8,511 nt of DNA from UBA652 sp964598235 (GCA_964598235.1 CAZRAY010000059.1:1-8511); one strand, 5' to 3'; positions 1-6,783 are shown, numbered from the stretch's first letter. Numbers and translations: made by a program. The notes: generated from the sequence alone by a model not told the origin.

Positions 1-51
1 ATCCTACATGATTCTTAGCTGAAAAAAAGCACCCGTTTTTACCATTAACTC

Positions 52-85
52 AAAAAAGGCGACTTCCGAAGAAGCCACCTTTTTT
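52..85 (-). terminator. Intrinsic terminator of the rplM-rpsI operon, UUCG tetraloop
   Basis: Read on the minus strand, bases 85-71 and 66-52 form a 15-bp stem closed by the loop at 70-67 (TTCG, flanked by C and G, the very stable cUUCGg loop). The 3' arm ends in six T residues at 57-52, which pair with six A residues at 85-80. On the minus-strand RNA every position pairs, with two G-U wobbles. On the plus-strand RNA the same two positions become C-A and A-C mismatches. That asymmetry, and its place about 30 bases after the rpsI stop codon, indicate that it serves the minus-strand operon. Confidence 0.87.
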
Positions 86-93
86 GTATTTCT

Positions 94-108
94 TTCCAGA
101 ATCTGGAA
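94..108. repeat. Short perfect palindrome between the rpsI stop and its terminator
   Basis: TTCCAGA, one base, then TCTGGAA: a 7-bp inverted repeat starting about 8 bases beyond the rpsI stop codon. In RNA it could form a 6-bp stem with a 3-base loop just ahead of the UUCG terminator. It has no T-run of its own, so it is not a terminator by itself. It might be a 3'-end stabilising element, or chance. Confidence 0.35.
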
Positions 109-115
109 GCGAAGT

Positions 116-505
116 TTAACGTTTCGAGAACTGTGGACGTTTACGCGCTTTATGAAGACCGATTTTCTTACGTTCTACTGCACGCGCATCACGTGTGATG
201 AAGCCAGCTTTACGCAATTCAGATTTCAATTCTGCATCATATTCAACTAATGCACGGGTTACGCCATGGCGAATCGCACCAGCTTGACCGTTGTTACCGC
301 CGCCACGAACGGTGATTTTAAGGTCAAACTTCGTCAACATATCAACTAATTCTAAAGGCTGACGAACAACCATGCGTGATGTTTCACGACCGAAGTAATC
401 TTCTAATGAACGAGTGTTGATGGTGAGCTTGCCGCTACCAGGAGTCATGAACACGCGCGCTGTTGAACTTTTGCGGCGGCCTGTTGCGTAATATGTATCT
501 GCCAT
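116..505 (-). CDS. rpsI: 30S ribosomal protein S9
   Basis: Small-subunit ribosomal protein of 129 residues, essentially the usual bacterial length. It opens with the family's YYATGRRKSS-type segment (residues 5-14) and carries the FGRET segment (residues 38-42), the GGGNNGQAGAIRHG region (68-81), the RDARAVERKK region (105-114), and the invariant basic tail ending in SKR. In the ribosome this tail reaches into the decoding centre near P-site tRNA (known for the family). The ATG is preceded by AAGGG at 514-518 with an 8-base spacer. The gene follows rplM by 14 bases, and the ribosome binding site lies directly after the rplM stop, so the two are cotranscribed. A terminator about 30 bases after the stop codon ends the operon. 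Nothing unusual is seen in the protein. Confidence 0.99.
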   Translation of the reverse strand: MADTYYATGRRKSSTARVFMTPGSGKLTINTRSLEDYFGRETSRMVVRQPLELVDMLTKFDLKITVRGGGNNGQAGAIRHGVTRALVEYDAELKSELRKAGFITRDARAVERKKIGLHKARKRPQFSKR

Positions 506-519
506 AATTGTAGCCCTTG

Positions 520-954
520 TTAGATGTCTAGTACTTTAGGTTGTTGTGCTGTGTGTGGGTGCACTTCACCGGCATACACTTTCAGTTTTCTGAACATGGC
601 ACGACCCAAAATATTTTTAGGCAACATGCCTTTTACAGCAGATTGAATAACACGCTCAGGCGCTTTATCAAGTTGCTTTTCTAATGTGATAGATTTAATG
701 CCGCCAGGGAAACCCGTATGGTGGTAATAGATTTTATCTTTTAATTTGTTACCAGAAACGCGCAATTTCTCAGCGTTAATAACAACGATATAATCGCCGG
801 TATCAACGTGTGGTGTATAGATCGCTTTATGCTTGCCGCGTAAGCGATGTGCGATTTCTGTTGCCATACGGCCTAATGTTTTGCCATTGGCATCAATGAT
901 GAACCAGTCACGGCGTACTTCTGCTGGTTTTGCACTAATAGTCGTTTCTTTCAT
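520..954 (-). CDS. rplM: 50S ribosomal protein L13
   Basis: Large-subunit ribosomal protein of 144 residues, close to the usual length of about 142. Near the start is the RDWFIIDANGKTLGR segment (residues 15-29). It is followed by LRGKHKAIYTPHVDTGDY (38-55), YYHHTGFPGG (76-85), the KGMLPKNILGRAMFRKLKVY region (108-127), and the terminal QQPKVLDI. All are hallmarks of L13, an early-assembling 23S rRNA binder. The ATG at 954 has AGGAG at 965-969 with a 10-base spacer. It is first in a two-gene operon with rpsI, read from a strong promoter at 1012-1040. In E. coli, L13 is reported to repress its own operon through the mRNA leader; whether that holds here is inference. Confidence 0.99.
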   Translation of the reverse strand: MKETTISAKPAEVRRDWFIIDANGKTLGRMATEIAHRLRGKHKAIYTPHVDTGDYIVVINAEKLRVSGNKLKDKIYYHHTGFPGGIKSITLEKQLDKAPERVIQSAVKGMLPKNILGRAMFRKLKVYAGEVHPHTAQQPKVLDI

Positions 955-955
955 T

Positions 956-983
956 CCGCGGGTGCTCCTGAGTTTGCAAGCGG
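956..983 (-). promoter_or_regulatory. Possible leader hairpin around the rplM ribosome binding site
   Basis: In the rplM leader (minus strand) CCGC at 983-980 can pair with GCGG at 959-956. Inside that, TGC at 978-976 can pair with GCA at 965-963. The 10-base loop and inner stem contain the AGGAG ribosome binding site at 969-965. The stem is short and has a 1x3 internal loop, so it is only moderately convincing. Its position would suit translational feedback by L13, but this is inferred from position and not shown by a recognised motif. Confidence 0.3.
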
Positions 984-1011
984 TTAAATAATCTTCAAAT
1001 TAAGAGCGAGA

Positions 1012-1040
1012 ATTCTACTGAGTTGTCGCCTGCCTGTCAA
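1012..1040 (-). promoter_or_regulatory. Sigma70-type promoter of rplM-rpsI
   Basis: On the minus strand TTGACA (1040-1035), a spacer of exactly 17 bases, then TAGAAT (1017-1012). This is a perfect -35 box with a -10 box one base off consensus. Transcription is expected to start near base 1005, giving a leader of about 50 bases before the rplM ATG. The -35 box begins only 14 bases after the stop codon of the upstream aminotransferase gene. No hairpin terminator lies between, so read-through from that gene could add to rplM expression. Confidence 0.9.
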
Positions 1041-1053
1041 CTTTAATGCGTAT

Positions 1054-2166
1054 TTATTTAAGCACTTCTTTGAGCGCTGCAAGACATAAGGTGACATTCT
1101 CTTTTCGTGCAGAGAAGCCCATCAGACCAATCCGCCATACTTTGCCCGCCAGATCGCCCAGGCCCGCACCAATTTCAAGGTTATATTCATTGAGCAGATG
1201 GCTGCGCACAGCGGCATCATCCACGCCTTCTGGGATCCAAACGGTATTGAGTTGCGGCAAGCGGTCGGCCTCATCAACGACAAAGCCAATGCCCATTTCA
1301 GCGAGCCCCGCTTTGAGGGCGTTGTGGTTTTCTGTGTGGCGCGCCCAAGCATTTTCTAGCCCTTCGTCGGTGAGCATGACTAATGATTCATGCAGGGCAT
1401 ATAAGGTGTTGACGGGGGCGGTGTGGTGATAAGCACGTTTTGCGCCTTTTCCCCAGTAGGCCATGACGAGGTTTAAATCTAGAAACCAGCTTGGCACCGG
1501 TGTGTTGCGGTTTGATAATTTATGAATCGCGCGTTCATTAAAACTAATCGGCGAGATACCCGGTGGTGCCGAGAGGCATTTCTGGCTACCGGAATAAATG
1601 GCATCAATTTCCCATTCATCCACGCGGAGCTCTGAGCCTCCGAGTGAGGTGACGGTATCTACAATGGTAATACAGTCATGCTGATGGGCAAGCGCACAGA
1701 GTTTTTTGGCATCTGACGTTGCGCCTGTCGATGTTTCTGCATGGACAAAGGCGACAATTTTAATCTCTGAATCAGCATCCAATGCGGCGGCCACTTTATC
1801 GACAGAAACCGCTTCACCCCATTTATCTTCAACGATAATCGCTTCGCCACCCATGCGTGTGACGTTTTCTTTCATCCGATTACCGAATACACCATTAATA
1901 CACACCAGCACTTTATCGCCAGGCTCAACCAAGTTAGCAAAACAGGTTTCCATACCAGCAGAGCCCGGCGCCGATACTGGCATCGTGAGTTCATTTTCTG
2001 TTTGGAAGGCATATTGTAATGCGGTTTTAGTTTCATCCATCATGCCGATAAAGGCCGGGTCGAGATGGCCAATCGTGGGCCGCGCCATCGCTTGTAAAAC
2101 ACGAGGATGAACATCAGAAGGACCAGGGCCCATTAGGGTGCGAACGGGAGGATTGAATGATTGCAT
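1054..2166 (-). CDS. Class V aminotransferase, alanine/serine-glyoxylate type
   Basis: PLP-dependent enzyme of 370 residues, expected to transfer an amino group from alanine or serine to glyoxylate, giving glycine. Seen in order: the GPGP motif (13-16), the cofactor-phosphate region with GSAGME (68-73), aspartate 170 in VDTVTSLGG (binds the pyridine nitrogen), YSGSQK with the Schiff-base lysine at 196, APPGISPISF just after it, YHHT (246-249), and arginine 345 in VWRIGLMG (binds the substrate carboxylate). The match to human-type alanine-glyoxylate aminotransferase is extensive through the C-terminal half. The amino donor cannot be settled by eye. I chose the ATG at 2166; an in-frame GTG at 2178 would add four residues, and neither has a clear ribosome binding site. 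The gene is divergent from glcDEF, the source of glyoxylate, which supports this role. No terminator is seen before the rplM promoter. Confidence 0.9.
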   Translation of the reverse strand: MQSFNPPVRTLMGPGPSDVHPRVLQAMARPTIGHLDPAFIGMMDETKTALQYAFQTENELTMPVSAPGSAGMETCFANLVEPGDKVLVCINGVFGNRMKENVTRMGGEAIIVEDKWGEAVSVDKVAAALDADSEIKIVAFVHAETSTGATSDAKKLCALAHQHDCITIVDTVTSLGGSELRVDEWEIDAIYSGSQKCLSAPPGISPISFNERAIHKLSNRNTPVPSWFLDLNLVMAYWGKGAKRAYHHTAPVNTLYALHESLVMLTDEGLENAWARHTENHNALKAGLAEMGIGFVVDEADRLPQLNTVWIPEGVDDAAVRSHLLNEYNLEIGAGLGDLAGKVWRIGLMGFSARKENVTLCLAALKEVLK

Positions 2167-2178
2167 GTAATTGAGCAC

Positions 2179-2214
2179 TTATAACAATGTAAATAATCAT
2201 TATAATGGAAGACT
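2179..2214. promoter_or_regulatory. Divergent promoter region between the aminotransferase gene and glcD
   Basis: This AT-rich 36-bp stretch is all that separates the two divergent genes (48 bp if the aminotransferase starts at its ATG). It holds the 8-bp palindrome ATTATAAT at 2199-2206, which gives a perfect TATAAT on the plus strand (2201-2206) and another on the minus strand (2204-2199). No good -35 box is found at 16-18 bases from either. The plus-strand box would place the glcD transcript start near 2213, almost at the ATG. The boxes are clear; their use as promoters is inferred. Confidence 0.5.
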
Positions 2215-3645
2215 ATGAATATTACCCAGGAATTGTTACGGGCTTTGCCGAAGGGGATGGTCTTAGTTGGCGATGAAAATACGCGGCCATTCGAATGCGA
2301 TGGTTTGAGTGTATATCGGCAAAAGCCCTTGGCTGTGGTGTTGCCAGAGACGGTTGAACAAATTAAGCAGATTTTGCTGATATGCAAAGCACAGCAAACA
2401 CCAGTGGTGACACGCGGCGCGGGCACGGGCTTATCTGGCGGCGCCTTGCCGTTGGAGAACAGTGTTGTTTTAGGTTTGTCTCGGCTATCTGAGATTATGT
2501 CGATTGATGTTGAGCAGCAGTGCGCTATTGTACAACCTGGGGTGCGGAATTTGGCGATTACAGAGGCAGCCGCGCCTTATGGCCTTTATTATGCCCCCGA
2601 CCCCTCTTCTCAAATAGCCTGCACGATTGGCGGTAATGTGGCGGAGAATTCAGGTGGCGTGCATTGCTTGAAATATGGCCTAACGGTGCACAATGTTATT
2701 TCGATTACGATGCTGACATTGAATGGTGAAGAACTGGTGTTGCATCGGGATGATCCGGGACTAGGCTTGTTAGCGTTGATGCATGGTTCGGAAGGTTTAT
2801 TAGGTGTGATTACAGAGGTGACGGTCGCATTATTAGAAAAACCGGAACAGGCGCAAGTGGTGATGGCTGGGTTTGACAGCGTACGTGCGTGTGCAGAAGC
2901 GGTCACGGCGATTATTGAGGCGGGCATTATTCCTGCGGGCTTGGAGATGATGGATAAGTTTGCCATCGAAGCGGCGGAAGATTTCGCCCATGCAGGCTAT
3001 CCACGTGATGCACAGGCTTTATTATTATGTGAGTTAGATGGTGATGTGACCGTTGTTGAAAGCGAAGTAAAGCGCGTACTGTCTATTCTTTCTGGGGCGG
3101 CCAGTATCCGTGTATCGCAGAGTGAAGCAGAGCGGTTGTCCATGTGGCAAGGTCGTAAATCAGCCTTTCCTGCGGTGGGGCGCTTATCGCCAGATTATTA
3201 TTGCATGGATGGCACGATTCCGCGACGGCATTTGGCGACTGTATTAGAGAAAATAAATGCCTTATCGGCAGATTATCAATTACGGGTAGCGAATGTGTTC
3301 CATGCGGGCGATGGTAATTTACATCCCTTGATTTTATATGATGCGAATCAGCCTGGAGAATTGGAGAAAACAGAAAAATTTGGCACGGATATTTTGACAC
3401 TCTGTGTTGAAATGGGCGGCAGTGTAACAGGTGAACATGGTGTGGGGATGGAAAAACTGGATGCAATGTGTAGCCAATTTGAATCACCAGAACTAGAGAT
3501 CTTCCACCAAATTAAGGCGGTGTTTGATCCGGATGCATTGTTAAACCCAGGCAAGGCGGTGCCCACCTTACATCGTTGTGCTGAATTGGGTGGTATGCAT
3601 GTGAATCAGGGGGCGATTCCTTTTCTGGAACTGGAGCGGTTCTAA
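2215..3645 (+). CDS. glcD: Glycolate oxidase/dehydrogenase subunit GlcD, FAD-linked
   Basis: Flavoprotein of 476 residues that oxidises glycolate (and probably D-lactate) to the 2-oxo acid as part of the GlcDEF complex at the inner membrane. The N-terminal PCMH-type FAD domain shows VTRGAGTGLSGGALP (65-79), APDPSSQIACTIGGN (127-141) and AENSGGVHCLKYG (143-155). The C-terminal FAD-oxidase domain shows SPDYYCMDGTIPRR (325-338), the metal/substrate histidines in NVFHAGDGNLHP (360-371), and GEHGVG (407-412). It ends in the characteristic LHRCAELGGMH and LELERF. It is about 25 residues shorter than E. coli GlcD at the N-terminus. An in-frame stop at 2203 makes this ATG the first possible one. GGAAG lies only 3 bases before it, so initiation may be weak or nearly leaderless. 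First gene of glcDEF; its stop abuts the glcE ATG. Confidence 0.97.
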   Translation: MNITQELLRALPKGMVLVGDENTRPFECDGLSVYRQKPLAVVLPETVEQIKQILLICKAQQTPVVTRGAGTGLSGGALPLENSVVLGLSRLSEIMSIDVEQQCAIVQPGVRNLAITEAAAPYGLYYAPDPSSQIACTIGGNVAENSGGVHCLKYGLTVHNVISITMLTLNGEELVLHRDDPGLGLLALMHGSEGLLGVITEVTVALLEKPEQAQVVMAGFDSVRACAEAVTAIIEAGIIPAGLEMMDKFAIEAAEDFAHAGYPRDAQALLLCELDGDVTVVESEVKRVLSILSGAASIRVSQSEAERLSMWQGRKSAFPAVGRLSPDYYCMDGTIPRRHLATVLEKINALSADYQLRVANVFHAGDGNLHPLILYDANQPGELEKTEKFGTDILTLCVEMGGSVTGEHGVGMEKLDAMCSQFESPELEIFHQIKAVFDPDALLNPGKAVPTLHRCAELGGMHVNQGAIPFLELERF

Positions 3646-4209
3646 ATGGCGTTAGCGGTAATTCAACAACAGATACGAGATGCGAGCAGGATACAGATAA
3701 CGGGCCGAGAAACAAATGAAGCGGGCTATTTAAGCATGGCCGCTTATGCGGGCGTGGTGGAATATTATCCAGCAGAATTGGTGATCACCGTGAAGGCGGG
3801 AACGCGCCTACAAGTCTTGCAAAAATTGCTTGCAGCAGAAGGCCAAGCGGTGCCATTTCCGATCACGGATGATGAAGGTGCGACGATTGGCGGGGCTTAT
3901 GCGGCGGGCGGCAATGCATTATTGCGTGATGCGATATTGGGGATCAAAATCATTGATGGCGAAAGCCGCCTATTAACGTTTGGTGGGCAAGTGATGAAGA
4001 ATGTGGCGGGTTATGATGTGGCGAGGTTGCTGGTGGGCTCGCAAGGAAAGTTGGCAGTGATGTACGAGATGAGTTTTAAGGTGTTGCCCATGGCTTATAT
4101 TGGAGAGCAGAAGCAGGCTGAAAATAGAACAGTGGCGGCATCCAGTGTGAGGAATAGAATCGAAGCGGGGTTGAAACAGGTATTCGATCCTCGAGGTGTG
4201 TTTATCTAA
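3646..4209 (+). CDS. glcE: Glycolate oxidase subunit GlcE, strongly shortened form
   Basis: FAD-binding subunit of the glycolate oxidase complex, only 187 residues where about 350 is usual. The FAD-domain core is clear: VVEYYPAELVITVKAGT (37-53), EGATIGGAYAAGG (77-89), RDAILGIKIIDG (94-105) and GGQVMKNVAGYDVARLLVGS (113-132). After residue 149 (KVLP) some 145 residues of the usual C-terminal domain are missing. The sequence then resumes with the family's terminal segment FDPRGVF but lacks the following NPGR. The N-terminal GSNSK-like loop and the GPRRPWSGSVRD segment are also shortened. The frame is unbroken. GGAG at 3633-3636 stands 9 bases before the ATG, the ATG follows the glcD stop directly, and the stop overlaps the glcF ATG (TAATG). 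This argues for an expressed compact protein and not a decayed gene, but function is unproven. Confidence 0.88.
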   Translation: MALAVIQQQIRDASRIQITGRETNEAGYLSMAAYAGVVEYYPAELVITVKAGTRLQVLQKLLAAEGQAVPFPITDDEGATIGGAYAAGGNALLRDAILGIKIIDGESRLLTFGGQVMKNVAGYDVARLLVGSQGKLAVMYEMSFKVLPMAYIGEQKQAENRTVAASSVRNRIEAGLKQVFDPRGVFI

Positions 4210-5366
4210 TGCAAACAAAATTACCGAAGCCATTGCGTGAAAGCGCGATAGGCAAAAAAGCTGATGAGATTCTGCGATCTTGTGTGCATTGTGGATTTTG
4301 CTTGGCGACATGCCCGACCTATCAATTATTAGGCAATGAATTAGATTCCCCGCGCGGTCGGATATATCTGATTAAATCTGCATTAGAAGACAATCAATTT
4401 AGTGTGGATACATTGGGGCATTTAGATAGCTGTTTAACCTGTCGATCTTGCGAAACAACCTGCCCATCAGGGGTGAAATATAGTGAGTTGCTTGAAATTG
4501 GGCGGGAATTGGCTGAGCACAGTCGGCCTGTATGGCAACGGATGGCGCGGTATAGTGTGCGGCAATTATTATCCCGGCCGCGCTTGTTTAGCGTAACGGG
4601 GCGTGTATTTCGGCATAGCAGCCCGCAAACACCGACACAACAGCAAAACGGACATAAAGGTCACATTTTATTACTGACAGGCTGTGTGCAACCGACGCTG
4701 ACGCCCACCACCAATCATGCCACTAAAAATGTGTTGGCAAAATTAGGGTATGCAGTGACTGAAACGCCAGCGCAAGCCTGTTGTGGTGCGGTGAATCACC
4801 ATACCAGTGCACCCGCGGCGGCACATGTGCAAATCAAACGTAATATTGATGACTGGTGCGGCCAGTTAGATGCGGGGATTGCCGTGATTATTTCTACCGC
4901 CAGTGGCTGCGGGGTAATGGTAAAAGATTATCCTACCTTATTTCAACCAACGGATCCGTATTATGAACCCGCTGTTCGGGTGGCAAACCATACGCAAGAT
5001 ATTGCTGAGTTTTTATCCGACCAAGATTTATCGAGTTTGACGACGGAGAAAACAACACTCTCCTATCATGCACCGTGTACATTGCAGCACGGTCAGAAAT
5101 TGGCCAATTTGGTTGAAGGGCTGCTAACAAAGTTAGGCTATGAACTCAGCCCTGTTAAGGATTCACATTTATGCTGTGGATCCGCAGGCACCTATTCCAT
5201 TTTTCAGCCCGCGATCTCTAAACAATTGCGCAACAATAAATTAGGAAACCTCTTGCAGTCTCAGCCGGATGTGATTGTTACAGCAAATATCGGCTGTCAG
5301 ATGCATTTAGCAAAGGGCAGCAATATTCCCGTTAAGCATTGGATTGAGTTATTGGATATAGCTTAG
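4209..5366 (+). CDS. glcF: Glycolate oxidase iron-sulfur subunit GlcF
   Basis: Electron-transfer subunit of 385 residues (about 407 in E. coli) that passes electrons from the flavin subunits to the membrane quinone pool. Two ferredoxin-like 4Fe-4S motifs lie near the start: cysteines 25, 28, 31 and 35 (in CVHCGFCLATCP), and cysteines 75, 78, 81 and 85 (in CLTCRSCETTCP). Two CCG-type cysteine-rich domains follow: GCVQPTLTP at 158-166 with ACCGAVNHH at 190-198, then HAPCTLQHGQK at 287-297 with HLCCGSAGTYS at 320-330 and a late ANIGCQ at 359-364. The linker around residues 105-150 is shorter than in E. coli. The ATG overlaps the glcE stop by one base (TAATG), and GAGGT at 4193-4197 is a fair ribosome binding site. 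Its stop overlaps the stop of the convergent DUF1501 gene. All cluster-binding cysteines appear intact. Confidence 0.97.
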   Translation: MQTKLPKPLRESAIGKKADEILRSCVHCGFCLATCPTYQLLGNELDSPRGRIYLIKSALEDNQFSVDTLGHLDSCLTCRSCETTCPSGVKYSELLEIGRELAEHSRPVWQRMARYSVRQLLSRPRLFSVTGRVFRHSSPQTPTQQQNGHKGHILLLTGCVQPTLTPTTNHATKNVLAKLGYAVTETPAQACCGAVNHHTSAPAAAHVQIKRNIDDWCGQLDAGIAVIISTASGCGVMVKDYPTLFQPTDPYYEPAVRVANHTQDIAEFLSDQDLSSLTTEKTTLSYHAPCTLQHGQKLANLVEGLLTKLGYELSPVKDSHLCCGSAGTYSIFQPAISKQLRNNKLGNLLQSQPDVIVTANIGCQMHLAKGSNIPVKHWIELLDIA

Positions 5367-6772
5367 GTCATAAACTCCAAATCACGCACGCCGAATTGGT
5401 TGAGGTTAGGAAATATTGCGTCAAGATCATCATCAACGACACCCATCCATTTGGCAAGTGTTGCACCATATTGATCTACTGAAATAGTGGGGATAATTCG
5501 GCCAGCATCACCTGAATCATTGGGGCTGCCGGGTTCAATATTGGGTAAGACCCCGTGTGTTTTACCACCATCCACTGCGCCGCCTAATACGAGGTTGTGA
5601 TTCCCCCAGCCATGATCTGTACCATCACCATTACTGGTTGACGTGCGGCCAAAATCAGAAGCGGTAAAGGTAGTTACACTATTTTGTACACCTAGATCGA
5701 CGGTAGATTGGTAGAATGCATTTAAAGCACCATTTAGCGTGCTAAGTTGGGTTGCATGATCTGCTAATTGATTGCCATGTGTGTCCCAACCGCCATAGCG
5801 AACAAAGAAAACTTGTCGTTTTAGCCCTAGCGATTCTCGGATTGAAATAATTTTGGCAATCATTTCAAGGCGGCTTGCTAGCCGATTATTTGCAGGGAAA
5901 GTGGCTGGTAAGACAGGCGCCGCGGTAATTGCATCTTGAATGGCATTAATGCGAGATCTTGCGGATAGGAAATCCCCCGATGCTTGTTGTTTCAATAAAT
6001 GCTGTCTATTGAGTTCTAAGATTGCATTCCAAGTGTTTTTACGATCAGTTGCCCAAGGGTGCCAGTGACCATCAGGCCCATCAGTAAAATACTCAAAGTC
6101 AGACACGCCATTGGCTTCCATTTTGAATGGGCGGGAAATATCACCTGATTGCCAAAGATTATTGCCAGAAAGGGAAAGAGTGGGAGGTAACTCAGATGAG
6201 CCATTGGCAGAGGCCAATAAATCAGCCATTAAGCCGCCCCAGCCTGGTGGGGTACTACCGACTTGGAGTGGGCGAACGGTTTGCCATATTTCTTGTTGGT
6301 GACTGTGTGAGAATAGATCAAGCGGTACTTTAATGCTGGTATCTCCATTATCAAAATCTTGGTATTGACTTCGGCTGAGTGGCTGATAAAGCGCGCCCAC
6401 ATTGGATATAAGCCCAAGATTGCCATTATTATAAAGTTGGGTAGTTTCCGCCATACTAGGGTGAAACCCATAACCACTATTATCATTAACGAGATGTAAT
6501 TGACCTCTAGGGATTGCAAGCCCTTGACGAATATTGGCATAAGCATTATGCGCACTTAAAGTATGCGGTACGAACATATTAAACCCATCATTGCCACCGG
6601 CAAGAAAGATACAAACCAGGCTTTTATAATCATTCAGTCCGCTATAATCTGCAGCTAATGCGGCATTGATAAATTGTAATTTAGATTGCGTTGCCAATAA
6701 ACCACTACCGCCCAAAAGAAGGCTGGTTTGTTTTAGGAAATGTCTACGTTGTTTATTTATTTTATTACTCAT
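5363..6772 (-). CDS. DUF1501 family protein, twin-arginine exported
   Basis: Protein of 469 residues whose biochemical role is unknown; the DUF1501 family is placed near the alkaline phosphatase/sulfatase superfamily. It begins with a twin-arginine signal: QRRHFLK at 8-14, a hydrophobic stretch, and a likely cleavage site after ALA at about residue 40. Mature-domain landmarks are LVCIFLAGGNDGFN (about 52-65), YGGWDTHGNQ (326-335), FTASDFGRTS (369-378) and GTDHGWGNHN (384-393), rich in Asp and His that could bind metal. It ends with the usual DQYGATLAKW region. I start at the ATG at 6772: AGGAG at 6779-6783 sits 6 bases before it. The ATG at 6778 (two residues longer) would touch that site with no spacer. 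The gene follows the DUF1800 gene by 9 bases as a two-gene unit. Its stop overlaps that of glcF. Confidence 0.92.
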   Translation of the reverse strand: MSNKINKQRRHFLKQTSLLLGGSGLLATQSKLQFINAALAADYSGLNDYKSLVCIFLAGGNDGFNMFVPHTLSAHNAYANIRQGLAIPRGQLHLVNDNSGYGFHPSMAETTQLYNNGNLGLISNVGALYQPLSRSQYQDFDNGDTSIKVPLDLFSHSHQQEIWQTVRPLQVGSTPPGWGGLMADLLASANGSSELPPTLSLSGNNLWQSGDISRPFKMEANGVSDFEYFTDGPDGHWHPWATDRKNTWNAILELNRQHLLKQQASGDFLSARSRINAIQDAITAAPVLPATFPANNRLASRLEMIAKIISIRESLGLKRQVFFVRYGGWDTHGNQLADHATQLSTLNGALNAFYQSTVDLGVQNSVTTFTASDFGRTSTSNGDGTDHGWGNHNLVLGGAVDGGKTHGVLPNIEPGSPNDSGDAGRIIPTISVDQYGATLAKWMGVVDDDLDAIFPNLNQFGVRDLEFMT

Positions 6773-6778
6773 ATCCAT

Positions 6779-6783
6779 CTCCT
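6779..6783 (-). promoter_or_regulatory. Ribosome binding site that decides the DUF1501 start
   Basis: AGGAG on the minus strand shares its first two bases with the TAG stop codon of the upstream DUF1800 gene. It is 6 bases before the ATG at 6772 and 0 bases before the ATG at 6778, so the shorter protein is the expected product. The overlap implies translational coupling of the pair. Confidence 0.8.

Noticed and set aside
21..40. A-run and T-run flanking a GC-rich centre at the left edge as a second terminator
   Set aside because: The inner bases do not pair (C opposite C, G opposite G), so no stable stem forms. The hairpin at 52-85 explains termination.
1046..2110. Open frames of 127 and 134 residues on the plus strand inside the aminotransferase gene
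   Set aside because: They lie entirely opposite a well-recognised conserved gene, have low-complexity Ser/Pro/Arg-rich translations, and show no ribosome binding site or known motif. They are antisense shadows.
2133..2426. 97-residue minus-strand frame across the divergent promoter
   Set aside because: It would read through the promoter region and into antisense glcD, and the translation shows no family features. It is a shadow of glcD.
3083..3487. 134-residue minus-strand frame inside glcD
   Set aside because: It is antisense to the conserved C-terminal domain of GlcD, His/Pro-rich, and lacks a translation signal.
4029..4036. GCTGGTGG, identical to the E. coli Chi sequence, inside glcE
   Set aside because: One copy of an 8-mer within coding sequence is expected by chance, and the organism's Chi sequence is unknown.
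3646..4209. glcE as a pseudogene
   Set aside because: There is no frameshift or internal stop, both gene junctions are tightly coupled, and the FAD-core motifs are conserved. Shortness alone does not show loss of function, so it is kept as a CDS.
5341..5362. Direct repeat ATTGGAT near the glcF stop
   Set aside because: It is a 7-base repeat that encodes conserved GlcF C-terminal residues. There is no pairing potential or sign of a mobile element.
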